Source of the DNA: an uncultured Campylobacterales bacterium | Lineage (GTDB): Bacteria; Campylobacterota; Campylobacteria; Campylobacterales; Arcobacteraceae | Assembly: GCA_947494995.1 (NCBI GenBank) | Contig: CANLWY010000001.1 | Location: forward strand, 806,001-870,000 | Length of the DNA: 64,000 nucleotides | Reading direction: 5' to 3' | In this document: positions 17,978 through 26,362 of the stretch, one piece after another | Layout: each line of letters opens with the position of its first letter | How positions within the stretch are numbered: position 1 is the first letter of the stretch | Translations under genes and position numbers: made by a program | The notes under the pieces: generated by a model | Told to the model about the DNA's origin: nothing | Databases searched by the model: none | What the model saw: the letters and a program-made list of their open reading frames with translations, nothing else

Positions 17978-20395
17978 ATGGAGTTAGAGAATTACGATTC
18001 TTTTCCACAAGAGATACCATTAGTAATTGAGGATGATGTATTTTTATATCCTTTTATGATTGCACCGCTATTTTTGGGAAATGAAGAGAATATAAAAGCG
18101 GTTGAAGATGCAATTGAACAAAATAAATTGGTAATTGTAAGTGTTAGTAAATCAGGACTTGAGGGAAAAAGAGACAAAGATAGCTTTTATGATGTAGGAG
18201 TTATTGGAAATATTATGAGAAAAGTAAGTTTACCTGATGGTAAAATAAAAGTACTTTTCCAAGGTTTAGCAAAAGGAAAAATTAAAAGTTTTAATGAAGA
18301 TAATCCAACTTTTGCTTATGTTGAAAAATTAGAAGAGGAAGAGTATTCTCAAGAGAGTGTTAATTCTATAATTGAAGTTTTAATTGAACAAGTTAAAAAG
18401 CTTTCAAGAATAAACTCAAAATTCCCTGCTGATTTAATCAAAACAATTGAAGAGAATGATGATGCAATTAGAATTGCAGATTTAATTTCATCTGTTTTAA
18501 GAGTTAAAAAAGATGAGGCATATGAACTTTTTGCCGAAACTAATATTGAAAAAAGATTGTTAGAGATTATTGAAACTATTAAAAAAGAGATTGAGAGTTT
18601 TAAGATTCAAAAAGAGATTACTCAAAAAGTAAATTCAAAAATTGAAAAAACTCATAAAGACTACTTTTTAAAAGAACAAATCAAAGCTATTCAAAAAGAG
18701 CTTGGTGGAGATAATCAAAAAGATGTAGAGATTAAGTCTTATAAGAAAAAACTTAAAAAGATAAAAAAAGACATGCCAAAAGATGGCTATAAAGAGACAA
18801 AAAAGCAGATTGAAAAGCTTTCAAGAATGCATCAAGACTCTCCTGACTCTGCACTTTTACAAACATATATTGAAAATGTATTAGATGTACCTTTTGGAAA
18901 ATATTCAAATGAAAAGATTTCAGTTAAAAATGTAGATGATCAACTTAATTCAGACCATTACTCTTTAGAAAAACCAAAAGAGAGAATTTCAGAGTATTTT
19001 GCAGTAAAAGAGATGTTAGAGCAAAGAAAAATAGAGGATTTTAAATCAAAAGGTACTGTTTTATGTTTTGTAGGACCTCCAGGAGTTGGTAAGACATCTT
19101 TAGCAAACTCTATTTCTCAAGCACTTAAAAGACCCCTTGTAAGAATTGCCTTAGGTGGGATGGAAGATGTAAATGAGTTAAGAGGACATAGAAGAACTTA
19201 TGTAGGAGCAATGCCAGGGCGAATTGTAAAAGGTTTAGTTGATGCTAAACAGATGAATCCTGTAATTGTACTTGATGAGATTGATAAACTTGGAGCAAAT
19301 CATAGAGGTGATCCAACTGCTGTTATGCTAGAAGTTTTAGACCCTGAACAAAACCATGAGTTTAGAGATTTATATTTAAACTTTGCAATTGACTTATCTC
19401 AATGTATTTTTGTAGCAACTGCAAATGATGCAAGAAGAATCCCTCCTGCATTAAGAGATAGAATGGAGTTTATTGAAATGTCTTCTTATACTCCAAATGA
19501 AAAATATTATATTGCAAGAGATTATTTAATTCCTCAAGAGTTAGAAAAGCATGGACTTAAAAAAAGTGAAATTTCTATGTCTAAAATAACTATTGAAACA
19601 ATTATTGCTAAATATACAAGAGAAGCAGGGGTTAGAAACCTTAGACGAGTTTTCGCTAAGTTATTTAGAAAAGCGGTAAAACAACTTTTAACAGATAAAG
19701 AGCTTAAAAAAGTTTCAATAAGTACTAAAAATATACATGAGTATTTAGATAATCCAATTTTTGAAATTGATCCAGCAGATAAGAAAAATAGTGTTGGTGT
19801 TACAAATGGGTTAGCATGGACATCTGTTGGTGGAGATGTTTTAAAAACTGAGGCTGTTAAACTTAGAGGAAAAGGTTTACTATCAGTAACTGGAAATTTA
19901 GGCGATGTTATGAAAGAATCATCTAAGATTTCATATTCTGTTGTAAAACTTTTAATTGATAATAAAAAGCTGAAAATTGATAGTTCTTTAATTCCTAAAA
20001 CAGCAAAAGAAGAAGAAGAAAAAACTAAAGTTGAGCCAAGTGAAATTTATAAAAGATATGATATTCACTTACATATCCCAGAAGGAGCTACACCAAAAGA
20101 TGGGCCAAGTGCAGGTATAACTATGGCTACGACTATTGCTTCAATTTTGTCTAATAAAGAAGTGAAATCAGATGTTGCTATGACGGGTGAACTTACACTT
20201 ACAGGGAAAGTACTTCCTATTGGTGGATTAAAAGAGAAGTTAATTGCGGCATTTAAAGCTAAGATGAAATTAGCACTTATTCCAAGAAAGAATTTCCAAA
20301 GAGATTTAGATGAAATTCCAGAAGAAGTAAAAGAAGCAATGGAAATAAAAGCTGTTGATACAATCGAAGATGTATTAAAAGAGGCTTTAGTCTAA
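17978..20395 (+). CDS. lon: ATP-dependent protease Lon
   Basis: 805 residues in the usual LonA order: N-terminal substrate domain (PLVIEDDVFLYPFMIAPLFL), long coiled coil, AAA+ module with Walker A GPPGVGKTS near residue 365 and Walker B VIVLDEIDK, then the serine-lysine protease domain with DGPSAGITMA (Ser near 710) and the lysine in TGKVLPIGGLKEK. Degrades misfolded and regulatory proteins in the cytoplasm. The ribosome site AGGAG lies 9 nt upstream. Confidence 0.97.
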   Translation: MELENYDSFPQEIPLVIEDDVFLYPFMIAPLFLGNEENIKAVEDAIEQNKLVIVSVSKSGLEGKRDKDSFYDVGVIGNIMRKVSLPDGKIKVLFQGLAKGKIKSFNEDNPTFAYVEKLEEEEYSQESVNSIIEVLIEQVKKLSRINSKFPADLIKTIEENDDAIRIADLISSVLRVKKDEAYELFAETNIEKRLLEIIETIKKEIESFKIQKEITQKVNSKIEKTHKDYFLKEQIKAIQKELGGDNQKDVEIKSYKKKLKKIKKDMPKDGYKETKKQIEKLSRMHQDSPDSALLQTYIENVLDVPFGKYSNEKISVKNVDDQLNSDHYSLEKPKERISEYFAVKEMLEQRKIEDFKSKGTVLCFVGPPGVGKTSLANSISQALKRPLVRIALGGMEDVNELRGHRRTYVGAMPGRIVKGLVDAKQMNPVIVLDEIDKLGANHRGDPTAVMLEVLDPEQNHEFRDLYLNFAIDLSQCIFVATANDARRIPPALRDRMEFIEMSSYTPNEKYYIARDYLIPQELEKHGLKKSEISMSKITIETIIAKYTREAGVRNLRRVFAKLFRKAVKQLLTDKELKKVSISTKNIHEYLDNPIFEIDPADKKNSVGVTNGLAWTSVGGDVLKTEAVKLRGKGLLSVTGNLGDVMKESSKISYSVVKLLIDNKKLKIDSSLIPKTAKEEEEKTKVEPSEIYKRYDIHLHIPEGATPKDGPSAGITMATTIASILSNKEVKSDVAMTGELTLTGKVLPIGGLKEKLIAAFKAKMKLALIPRKNFQRDLDEIPEEVKEAMEIKAVDTIEDVLKEALV

Positions 20396-20401
20396 CAAAA
20401 G

Positions 20402-20998
20402 ATGAGAAGAGGGGCAAGAGATAGTCAAGTTGTAAACAACTTTTTTACTTTTGCCACTATTATTATAATTGCTGTTGTAATTACTTTATACTCTAAATAT
20501 GTTGTAAAAGAAGAGGATAAAAATCCAAAAAGAGAAGTTATAAAGTTAGAGTGTGAAAAAGAAGCTTATACCTACTCAAAAGTATTTAATCAAACTCTTT
20601 TAGACAAATCAATAAAAGCCTTAGATAAGGGTTATTATCGACTTGAAGGCTCTTATTTAGAGTCTGAATATATGAAATCAAATATTAAAAATATAGTATC
20701 AATAGAAGAGAGCGATAAGTTTTATATGGATGCTATAAAAACACTTCCAAAAAAAGATATAGAAAAGTTTTTAAAAATAAAATATGAAATAATAGAAAAC
20801 GATAAAGACAATCCAAATAAAAAAGATAAAGAGTGTAAGTTAAACTCAGGCTCTGTTATGACATCATTTAGAATAAACTCAAAAGAGATATTTAGAGTTT
20901 ATACAGACTTTGCATTTATGTATAAAAATGCTATAAAAAATAGAATTGAATGTTCAATAAAGGTATTTAAAAATCATGCTAACACAACAAGAAAATAA
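20402..20998 (+). CDS. Membrane-anchored hypothetical protein
   Basis: 198 residues. A short basic N-terminus is followed by one membrane helix (FFTFATIIIIAVVITLYS, about residues 14-33), then a lysine-rich soluble domain probably in the periplasm. It contains four cysteines, two of them in EKECKLNSG-like and NRIECSIK contexts, so a disulfide is possible. It begins 6 nt after lon and overlaps the rhomboid gene by 23 bp, suggesting co-expression. I recognise no family; a rhomboid substrate or partner is only a guess from linkage. Confidence 0.65.
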   Translation: MRRGARDSQVVNNFFTFATIIIIAVVITLYSKYVVKEEDKNPKREVIKLECEKEAYTYSKVFNQTLLDKSIKALDKGYYRLEGSYLESEYMKSNIKNIVSIEESDKFYMDAIKTLPKKDIEKFLKIKYEIIENDKDNPNKKDKECKLNSGSVMTSFRINSKEIFRVYTDFAFMYKNAIKNRIECSIKVFKNHANTTRK

Positions 20999-21509
20999 AT
21001 GGACTATGACCAATATAATTATTGGTATAACAATAATTATGTACCTAATTCAAACAAGCATAATGAATGGTGGCCTTATATTAGGACTGAATATGTATTT
21101 TACTACAGGTCTTTTTTGGCAACCACTTAGTTCTATGTTTGCTCATGGTGGTTTAGGGCATTTAGCTATGAATATGTTTGTACTTTATCAGTTTGGAAAC
21201 TTGATAGAGAGATATAGAGGAAGAGGATATTTCTTATTTTTATACTTTGCTGGTGGAATATTAACTTCTCTTATAAGTTTTGCATATATTTACTATTTGG
21301 ATAATTATGTAAATCTTGTAGGTGCTTCAGGAGCTTTATGTGTACTTATGGGATATATTGCTTTACTAGACAAACGTCAAAGAAGTGGAATCATAACTTG
21401 GGTTCTAATAATCTCTGTTGCCCCTCTATTAATAGGTCTTCCAATTGCTTGGTATGCGCACTTTATTGGTTTAGCAATAGGTTTTTTAATTGGGTTTATT
21501 AAAAGATAA
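20976..21509 (+). CDS. Rhomboid-family intramembrane serine protease
   Basis: 177 residues with six predicted membrane helices. The catalytic dyad is readable: Ser in LVGASGALCVLMG (helix 4, GxSG) and His in WYAHFIGLAIGF (helix 6). The HGGLGHLAMNMFVLYQFG segment is the usual conserved HxxxN helix 2. Cleaves membrane-spanning substrates. Compact, lacking the extra cytoplasmic domain of GlpG, as is common in this phylum. It overlaps the upstream anchored protein and converges on a tiny zinc-ribbon gene 2 nt downstream. Confidence 0.92.
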   Translation: MLTQQENKWTMTNIIIGITIIMYLIQTSIMNGGLILGLNMYFTTGLFWQPLSSMFAHGGLGHLAMNMFVLYQFGNLIERYRGRGYFLFLYFAGGILTSLISFAYIYYLDNYVNLVGASGALCVLMGYIALLDKRQRSGIITWVLIISVAPLLIGLPIAWYAHFIGLAIGFLIGFIKR

Positions 21510-21511
21510 AA

Positions 21512-21679
21512 TTACTTCATAAAAAGAGAAACTACATACATAACAATTAAAATAGCAGCCATTGTTATAACTATCTCTTTTTTCTTTACTGTTGGATTTA
21601 GTGTCCCACAGTAAGGGCATTGCCTTTTTTTTGTGTCAATCTCTTTTTTGCAGTATCTACATGGTTCTTGTTTTATAAT
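21512..21679 (-). CDS. Small zinc-ribbon membrane protein with apparent non-canonical start
   Basis: Not in the ORF track. The minus strand encodes about 55 residues: two zinc-binding pairs, PCRYC and CPYCG, then a linker and a C-terminal membrane helix (IVITMAAILIVMYVVSLF). The pairs and helix are clear protein-like signatures. No ATG, GTG or TTG is in frame. AAGGA sits 4-5 nt before an in-frame ATT, which would give (M)IKQEPC..., so I place the start at ATT. AUU starts are rare but known (infC). A sequencing error or longer start cannot be excluded. The rest of 21680-21840 is the AT-rich upstream region of the chemoreceptor, with no further gene seen. Confidence 0.62.
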   Translation of the reverse strand: MIKQEPCRYCKKEIDTKKRQCPYCGTLNPTVKKKEIVITMAAILIVMYVVSLFMK

Positions 21680-21840
21680 TTTTTCCTTGAAAATAAATAA
21701 TGACTTAAGAATGTAACTTATTTGATATAATTTTGTTACAATTATACTATATTATATAATAATTTTAATAAAACTTCATAAGAAGTATTAATGCCTTTGA
21801 GATTAATAAGTATAAATAATCATAAAACAAGGAGCAAGTT

Positions 21841-24186
21841 ATGAATAACGTGTCAATAAAAATGAGATTAATTGGATCTTTTTTGGTTATTGCTTTGTTA
21901 GTTGCAGTTTTGGCAGGATATAGCAATTATGGAGTTAATGAATCATCAAAAGGATTTGCAAATTATAGAGAGATGGCTAGAGACAGTCTTCTTGCAAGTA
22001 GAGTACAAGCAAATATGTTGATGGTGAGGATGAATGTTAAAGATTATCTAAATAATCCCGTACAAAAAGAGATTGATGAGTTTAATAGTTATTATAATAG
22101 AACTAGTAAATTTATGGGTAAAGCATTAGTTGAGATTCAAAAACCTACTCGTGCAGGTTATGTGAAAAAAATGTCCGAGGATTTAATTACTTATAAAGAC
22201 TCCTTTTTTAAAGTTGTTGATTATATGAATAGACGTAATGATATTGTAAATAATAACTTAGACGTAAATGGAAAAAAAATTGAACAACTTTTAAGTGCTG
22301 TAATGTTAAGCGCCAATGAAGATGGAGATAAAGAAGCAGCAATAGCTGTTGCTCAAGGTGTAAGAACACTTCTTTTAGCTAGATTATATACTGCAAAATA
22401 TCTAAAATCAAATGAAGAAAAAGATGCTAATAGATCAAACGAAGAATTTCATATTTTAGAAAAACAAGTTGTTGATATAAGAAAAGAGCTTCAAAATACT
22501 AAAAGAAGAGAACAATTAAAAGAAGCAATTAGACTAAAGACTATCTATTTACAAGGTGTTTCTGAAATTGTTAAAATAATAAAAGAGAGAAATGATATTA
22601 TTAATAACAAACTTAATAAGATTGGACCTAATATTGCTAAGTTAGCAGAAGATGTTAAACTATCAATAAAAGAAGATCAAGATAGAATAGGTCCTGCTGT
22701 TTCAGTACAAAATGATAACATTTTGAAAATATCTCTAGTTATTGCAGCTATTGTATTTATTTTAGTTATTTTATTTGCAGTTATAATACCAAGACAGATT
22801 TCAGGACAAATCAATGTATTTCAAGATGGTTTATTAGGTTTCTTTAAATTTTTAAATAAAGAAAATAAAGATACTGAACCAATAGATATAAGTTCTAGTG
22901 ATGAAATAGGAACTATGGCTAAGATTGTAAATGAAAATATCTCTAAAACGAAAAAGCTAATTGAAGATGATGAGTTATTGATTAATGATGTTAAAAGAGT
23001 AGTTGATTTAGTAAATCAAGGAAAAATAAATCAGACAATTAATAGTTCTACTACTAATGAAAGCTTAGAAGAGTTAAAAAGAATTTTCAACGAAATGCTT
23101 GATACAATTAGTAGAAAAGTAGATGGTGATATTAATACTATTGAAGAAGCATTAGAAAAATTCCAAAAATTAGATTTTACACATAGATTAAGTAATCCAA
23201 CAGGAGATACTTCAAAAGGATTAAACTCTTTAGCAGAAATAATTAACAGCATGTTAGTTGAAAATAAAACTAATGGATTGACTTTAGATAAAAGCAGTAA
23301 TATTTTACTTAAAAATATCAATAGTTTAAATGTAAATGCAAATGAAGCGGCAGCCTCATTGGAAGAGACATCTGCAGCTTTAGAAGAGATAACAGGTAAT
23401 GTTTCTCAAAACACTCAAAATGTAGTTCAAATGTCTGATTTTGCAAATCAATTGAATAATTCAGCAAAAGATGGACAAGCTTTAGCGACTAAAACAACAG
23501 AAGCAATGGATGAAATCAATAATCAAGTTACTTCTATAAATGAAGCAATTACTATTATTGATCAAATTGCATTCCAAACAAATATCTTAAGTTTAAATGC
23601 AGCAGTTGAAGCAGCAACAGCTGGTGAAGCAGGAAAAGGTTTTGCGGTAGTTGCACAAGAAGTAAGAAACTTGGCCTCAAGAAGTGCTGAAGCAGCAAGT
23701 GAAATTAAAAACTTAGTTGAAAATGCAAATATAAAAGCCAATGATGGTAAAGATATTGCTGATAAGATGATTCACGGTTATAGTGGTTTAACTGAAAATA
23801 TTAATAAGACAATAGATTTAATCTCAAGTGTTGAAAATGCAACAAAAGAACAACTTCAAGGGATTGAACAAATTAATGATACAGTAGCTTCATTAGATAG
23901 AAAAACTCAAGAAAATGCAAGTATTGCATCACAAACAAATGATATTGCTGTAGAGACTGATTCAATTGCAAAATTAATCTTATCTGATGCAAATGAAAAA
24001 GAGTTTTTAGGTAAAGAGAGTGTAACAGTAAGAAAAGTTAATAATGATACTAAGGTAAGAGTAAATGAAAATAGAAGTAGTTCTATCTCAAAACCTAAAG
24101 TAGAGAAAGCAGTTCAAAAAGAAAATAAAACAAAAACAATTGAAGCGAATAACAAAAAAGAAGATGATGCATGGGAAAGTTTTTAA
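21841..24186 (+). CDS. Methyl-accepting chemotaxis protein with C-terminal AWESF tail
   Basis: 781 residues. Membrane helix 1 at about 10-28, a helical periplasmic ligand domain of ~270 residues (two four-helix bundles, HBM-like), membrane helix 2 near 298-317 (LVIAAIVFILVILFAV), a HAMP-like linker, then the signalling domain with hairpin tip IAFQTNILSLNAAVEAAT and EAGKGFAVVAQEVRNLASRS. The extreme C-terminus DDAWESF, after a flexible charged tail, resembles the NWETF pentapeptide that docks CheR/CheB on E. coli Tar and Tsr. Monocistronic with GGAGCAAG as ribosome site. Ligand unknown. Confidence 0.94.
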   Translation: MNNVSIKMRLIGSFLVIALLVAVLAGYSNYGVNESSKGFANYREMARDSLLASRVQANMLMVRMNVKDYLNNPVQKEIDEFNSYYNRTSKFMGKALVEIQKPTRAGYVKKMSEDLITYKDSFFKVVDYMNRRNDIVNNNLDVNGKKIEQLLSAVMLSANEDGDKEAAIAVAQGVRTLLLARLYTAKYLKSNEEKDANRSNEEFHILEKQVVDIRKELQNTKRREQLKEAIRLKTIYLQGVSEIVKIIKERNDIINNKLNKIGPNIAKLAEDVKLSIKEDQDRIGPAVSVQNDNILKISLVIAAIVFILVILFAVIIPRQISGQINVFQDGLLGFFKFLNKENKDTEPIDISSSDEIGTMAKIVNENISKTKKLIEDDELLINDVKRVVDLVNQGKINQTINSSTTNESLEELKRIFNEMLDTISRKVDGDINTIEEALEKFQKLDFTHRLSNPTGDTSKGLNSLAEIINSMLVENKTNGLTLDKSSNILLKNINSLNVNANEAAASLEETSAALEEITGNVSQNTQNVVQMSDFANQLNNSAKDGQALATKTTEAMDEINNQVTSINEAITIIDQIAFQTNILSLNAAVEAATAGEAGKGFAVVAQEVRNLASRSAEAASEIKNLVENANIKANDGKDIADKMIHGYSGLTENINKTIDLISSVENATKEQLQGIEQINDTVASLDRKTQENASIASQTNDIAVETDSIAKLILSDANEKEFLGKESVTVRKVNNDTKVRVNENRSSSISKPKVEKAVQKENKTKTIEANNKKEDDAWESF

Positions 24187-24258
24187 ATCTAAAATAGATT
24201 AAAATTTGCAAATTGTAATTTTATTGCAAAATGAAATAAAAAATGCTAAAATTCAATT

Positions 24259-25539
24259 ATGTTTATTCATTTGGATTTAGATTGTTTTTTTGTATCTGCA
24301 CATAGAACTCTTGATAAAAGTTTAGAAAATATCCCTGTTGCGGTTGGAGGACGAAGCAACTTGAATATTTTCTCTTCTGACAAAATAGTTCGAAAAATCT
24401 CTGAAAATAAAGGAGCTTTTGTTAGTACAATCTTAACTAATGAGGGTGAGAAAACCTTTAAAGACTACTTTGTAGATGAAAATGGAAAAATCAGAGGTAT
24501 TATTACAACTTGTTCTTATGAAGCAAGAGGATTTGGAGTAAAAACGGCAATGAGTGTAAATGAAGCTCTTAGTTTATGTCCAAAACTTAAAATGATAGCT
24601 CCAAACTATCCTTTATATCATGAGTTATCTCATAAACTTTTAGAGATATTAAAACTTGAAATTCCTTTAGTAGAACAGTTCTCCATAGATGAGTTTTTTG
24701 GAGATTTAAGAGGATATGTAAAAGAAGAAGATATAGTAGAGTTTTCAATGAATCTTAAAAAAAAGATTGAGAAAGAGTTAGATCTTCCTATTTCTATTGG
24801 AATAGCACATTCAAAATATCTTTCAAAACTAATGACAGAGTTTGCAAAGCCTGATGGGGTAAAATATGTAAAAAAAGAGCATATGAAAAGTTTTATAAAA
24901 GATATACCAATAGAAGAGTTCCCTGGTATTGGTAAAGGTTACCAGCAAAGACTTAAAGGGTATGGAATAAAAACTCTTGGGGATATAGAAAAAAGGAAAG
25001 CACTCTTTTACTCATGGAAAAAACCAGGAATAGAGTTATATAATAGAATCACAGGTGAAAATGATACAAATATAATTCAACATAGAGATAAAAAATCCAT
25101 AGGTATAGGACGAAGTTTTGATCCTATTTATGATAGAAGTGAAATAAAAAGAAGAGTTGTTATTTTAAGTAGATATCTATGTTTTTTAGTAAAAAAAGCT
25201 AAAGTAAACCCTTTAACTTATGCAATAAAAATAAAGTATGATTCCAAATTAAAATCTAAAGACTATATAAATGTGAATAGAATTTTTAATGAAGAAGATT
25301 TTAAAAGATTTGTAATTCAACTTTATAGTAAAAATGATACTCATCCTACACATGGAGTAATACAACTAAATCTTACAGTATCAAATTTTTCAAAATCTAC
25401 AGAGTTTACTTCTAATATTTTTGAGTATGAATCAGATTTAAAAAAGAGAGAGCTTACAAATAAACTTCAAATTTTAAGGGAAAAATATGGAGTTGATATT
25501 ATAAAAACTGCTTCTGAACTTGAAGAAAAAAATCATTAA
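24259..25539 (+). CDS. Y-family DNA polymerase (DinB/Pol IV-like) with an N-terminal insertion
   Basis: Translesion polymerase. The metal-binding start HLDLDCFFVSAH, the SYEARGFGVKTAMSV segment, the palm motif EQFSIDEFFGDL and the helix-hairpin-helix EEFPGIGKGYQQRL are all recognisable. At 426 residues it exceeds typical DinB (~350). About 45 extra residues lie between VAVGGRS and GIITTCSYEARG, where E. coli DinB has about five, and the C-terminal little-finger region is also long. There is no evident Shine-Dalgarno before the ATG. Activity and fidelity are not predictable from this alone. Confidence 0.88.
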   Translation: MFIHLDLDCFFVSAHRTLDKSLENIPVAVGGRSNLNIFSSDKIVRKISENKGAFVSTILTNEGEKTFKDYFVDENGKIRGIITTCSYEARGFGVKTAMSVNEALSLCPKLKMIAPNYPLYHELSHKLLEILKLEIPLVEQFSIDEFFGDLRGYVKEEDIVEFSMNLKKKIEKELDLPISIGIAHSKYLSKLMTEFAKPDGVKYVKKEHMKSFIKDIPIEEFPGIGKGYQQRLKGYGIKTLGDIEKRKALFYSWKKPGIELYNRITGENDTNIIQHRDKKSIGIGRSFDPIYDRSEIKRRVVILSRYLCFLVKKAKVNPLTYAIKIKYDSKLKSKDYINVNRIFNEEDFKRFVIQLYSKNDTHPTHGVIQLNLTVSNFSKSTEFTSNIFEYESDLKKRELTNKLQILREKYGVDIIKTASELEEKNH

Positions 25540-25583
25540 CTAATTAATGGTATAATGCCAAAATATAAACAATTAGGAAAAAC

Positions 25584-25898
25584 ATGAGTTTAAAAAATAT
25601 ATTAAGAAATAATTCAAATAAACTATTAAATATTGCTTCTGAAAATGTTACGAAAGCTTTTGATTATCCTGCTATAAAAGGTAGAGAATTAAAAGATGCT
25701 ATAAAAAATAAAATCAGGGAGAAAGCAATATTAGCTACGAAAGCTAGATTAGCAGAACACCATAAGACTTTTGATGATTATACAGATGAAGAGTTAGAGA
25801 TTATTATTATAGATGAAGAGAATAAAATAAAAGATGATTTAAAAACAAAATCTTTAGTAGGTGCATTAGCTATACTTGGATTAGATTTTTTAGTTTAG
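25584..25898 (+). CDS. Hypothetical protein
   Basis: 104 residues, lysine-rich and helical, with no signal peptide. The last ~15 residues (SLVGALAILGLDFLV) are hydrophobic and might insert in the membrane as a tail anchor. No family recognised. TTAGGAAAAAC supplies the ribosome site. It is followed after 9 nt by a membrane-protein gene, suggesting a small operon with it. Confidence 0.6.
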   Translation: MSLKNILRNNSNKLLNIASENVTKAFDYPAIKGRELKDAIKNKIREKAILATKARLAEHHKTFDDYTDEELEIIIIDEENKIKDDLKTKSLVGALAILGLDFLV

Positions 25899-25907
25899 AG
25901 ATTTAAA

Positions 25908-26321
25908 ATGTTTAGACAAGTAAAATCTGCACTTTTTTGGTACTACTTATATAAGTTTAGAAAAAAAGTTTTAATTATAGCTTTTCTTTTAATTCTTGCA
26001 CTTTTTGCAAATGCAATATATGGAGATATTGTTCAATATCTAACTTTAAAGCAGAAATTAGAGTATTTAGAAATAGCACTTATGTCAAAATGGGTAATTA
26101 TAATCTTCAATCTATTATTCTCTTTATATCTTTTGCTTACACTTTTTAAATCAGAAGAGAAAGAGAAAAAAGAGATTGTTAAAGAAGAGAAAAAAGAGAA
26201 TAAAACTATTGAATCTAATGAAAAGAGTGACAAAAATACAACTTCTAAATTTACAAAAAGAGAAGAGAAGTTTTTAAAAAAAGAGTTAAAAAGTAGAAGT
26301 GACCTATTAGTTGAAAGATAG
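25908..26321 (+). CDS. Hypothetical two-helix membrane protein
   Basis: 137 residues: basic N-terminus, membrane helix at about 20-38 (LIIAFLLILALFANAIY), second helix near 62-80 (WVIIIFNLLFSLYLLLTLF), then a strongly charged Lys/Glu tail of ~50 residues that would lie in the cytoplasm. The tail may be coiled coil. No known domain. It ends in a bidirectional terminator shared with the MscS gene. Confidence 0.6.
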   Translation: MFRQVKSALFWYYLYKFRKKVLIIAFLLILALFANAIYGDIVQYLTLKQKLEYLEIALMSKWVIIIFNLLFSLYLLLTLFKSEEKEKKEIVKEEKKENKTIESNEKSDKNTTSKFTKREEKFLKKELKSRSDLLVER

Positions 26322-26326
26322 TTTGT

Positions 26327-26362
26327 CTTTTTATGAAAAAGTTCTTACTTTTTCATAAAAAG
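26327..26362. terminator. Bidirectional intrinsic terminator
   Basis: CTTTTTATGAAAAAG and CTTTTTCATAAAAAG are perfect inverted repeats of 15 bp around a TTCTTA loop. Each arm supplies the U-run for one strand. The stem spans the stop codon and last codons of the convergent MscS gene. Confidence 0.75.
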
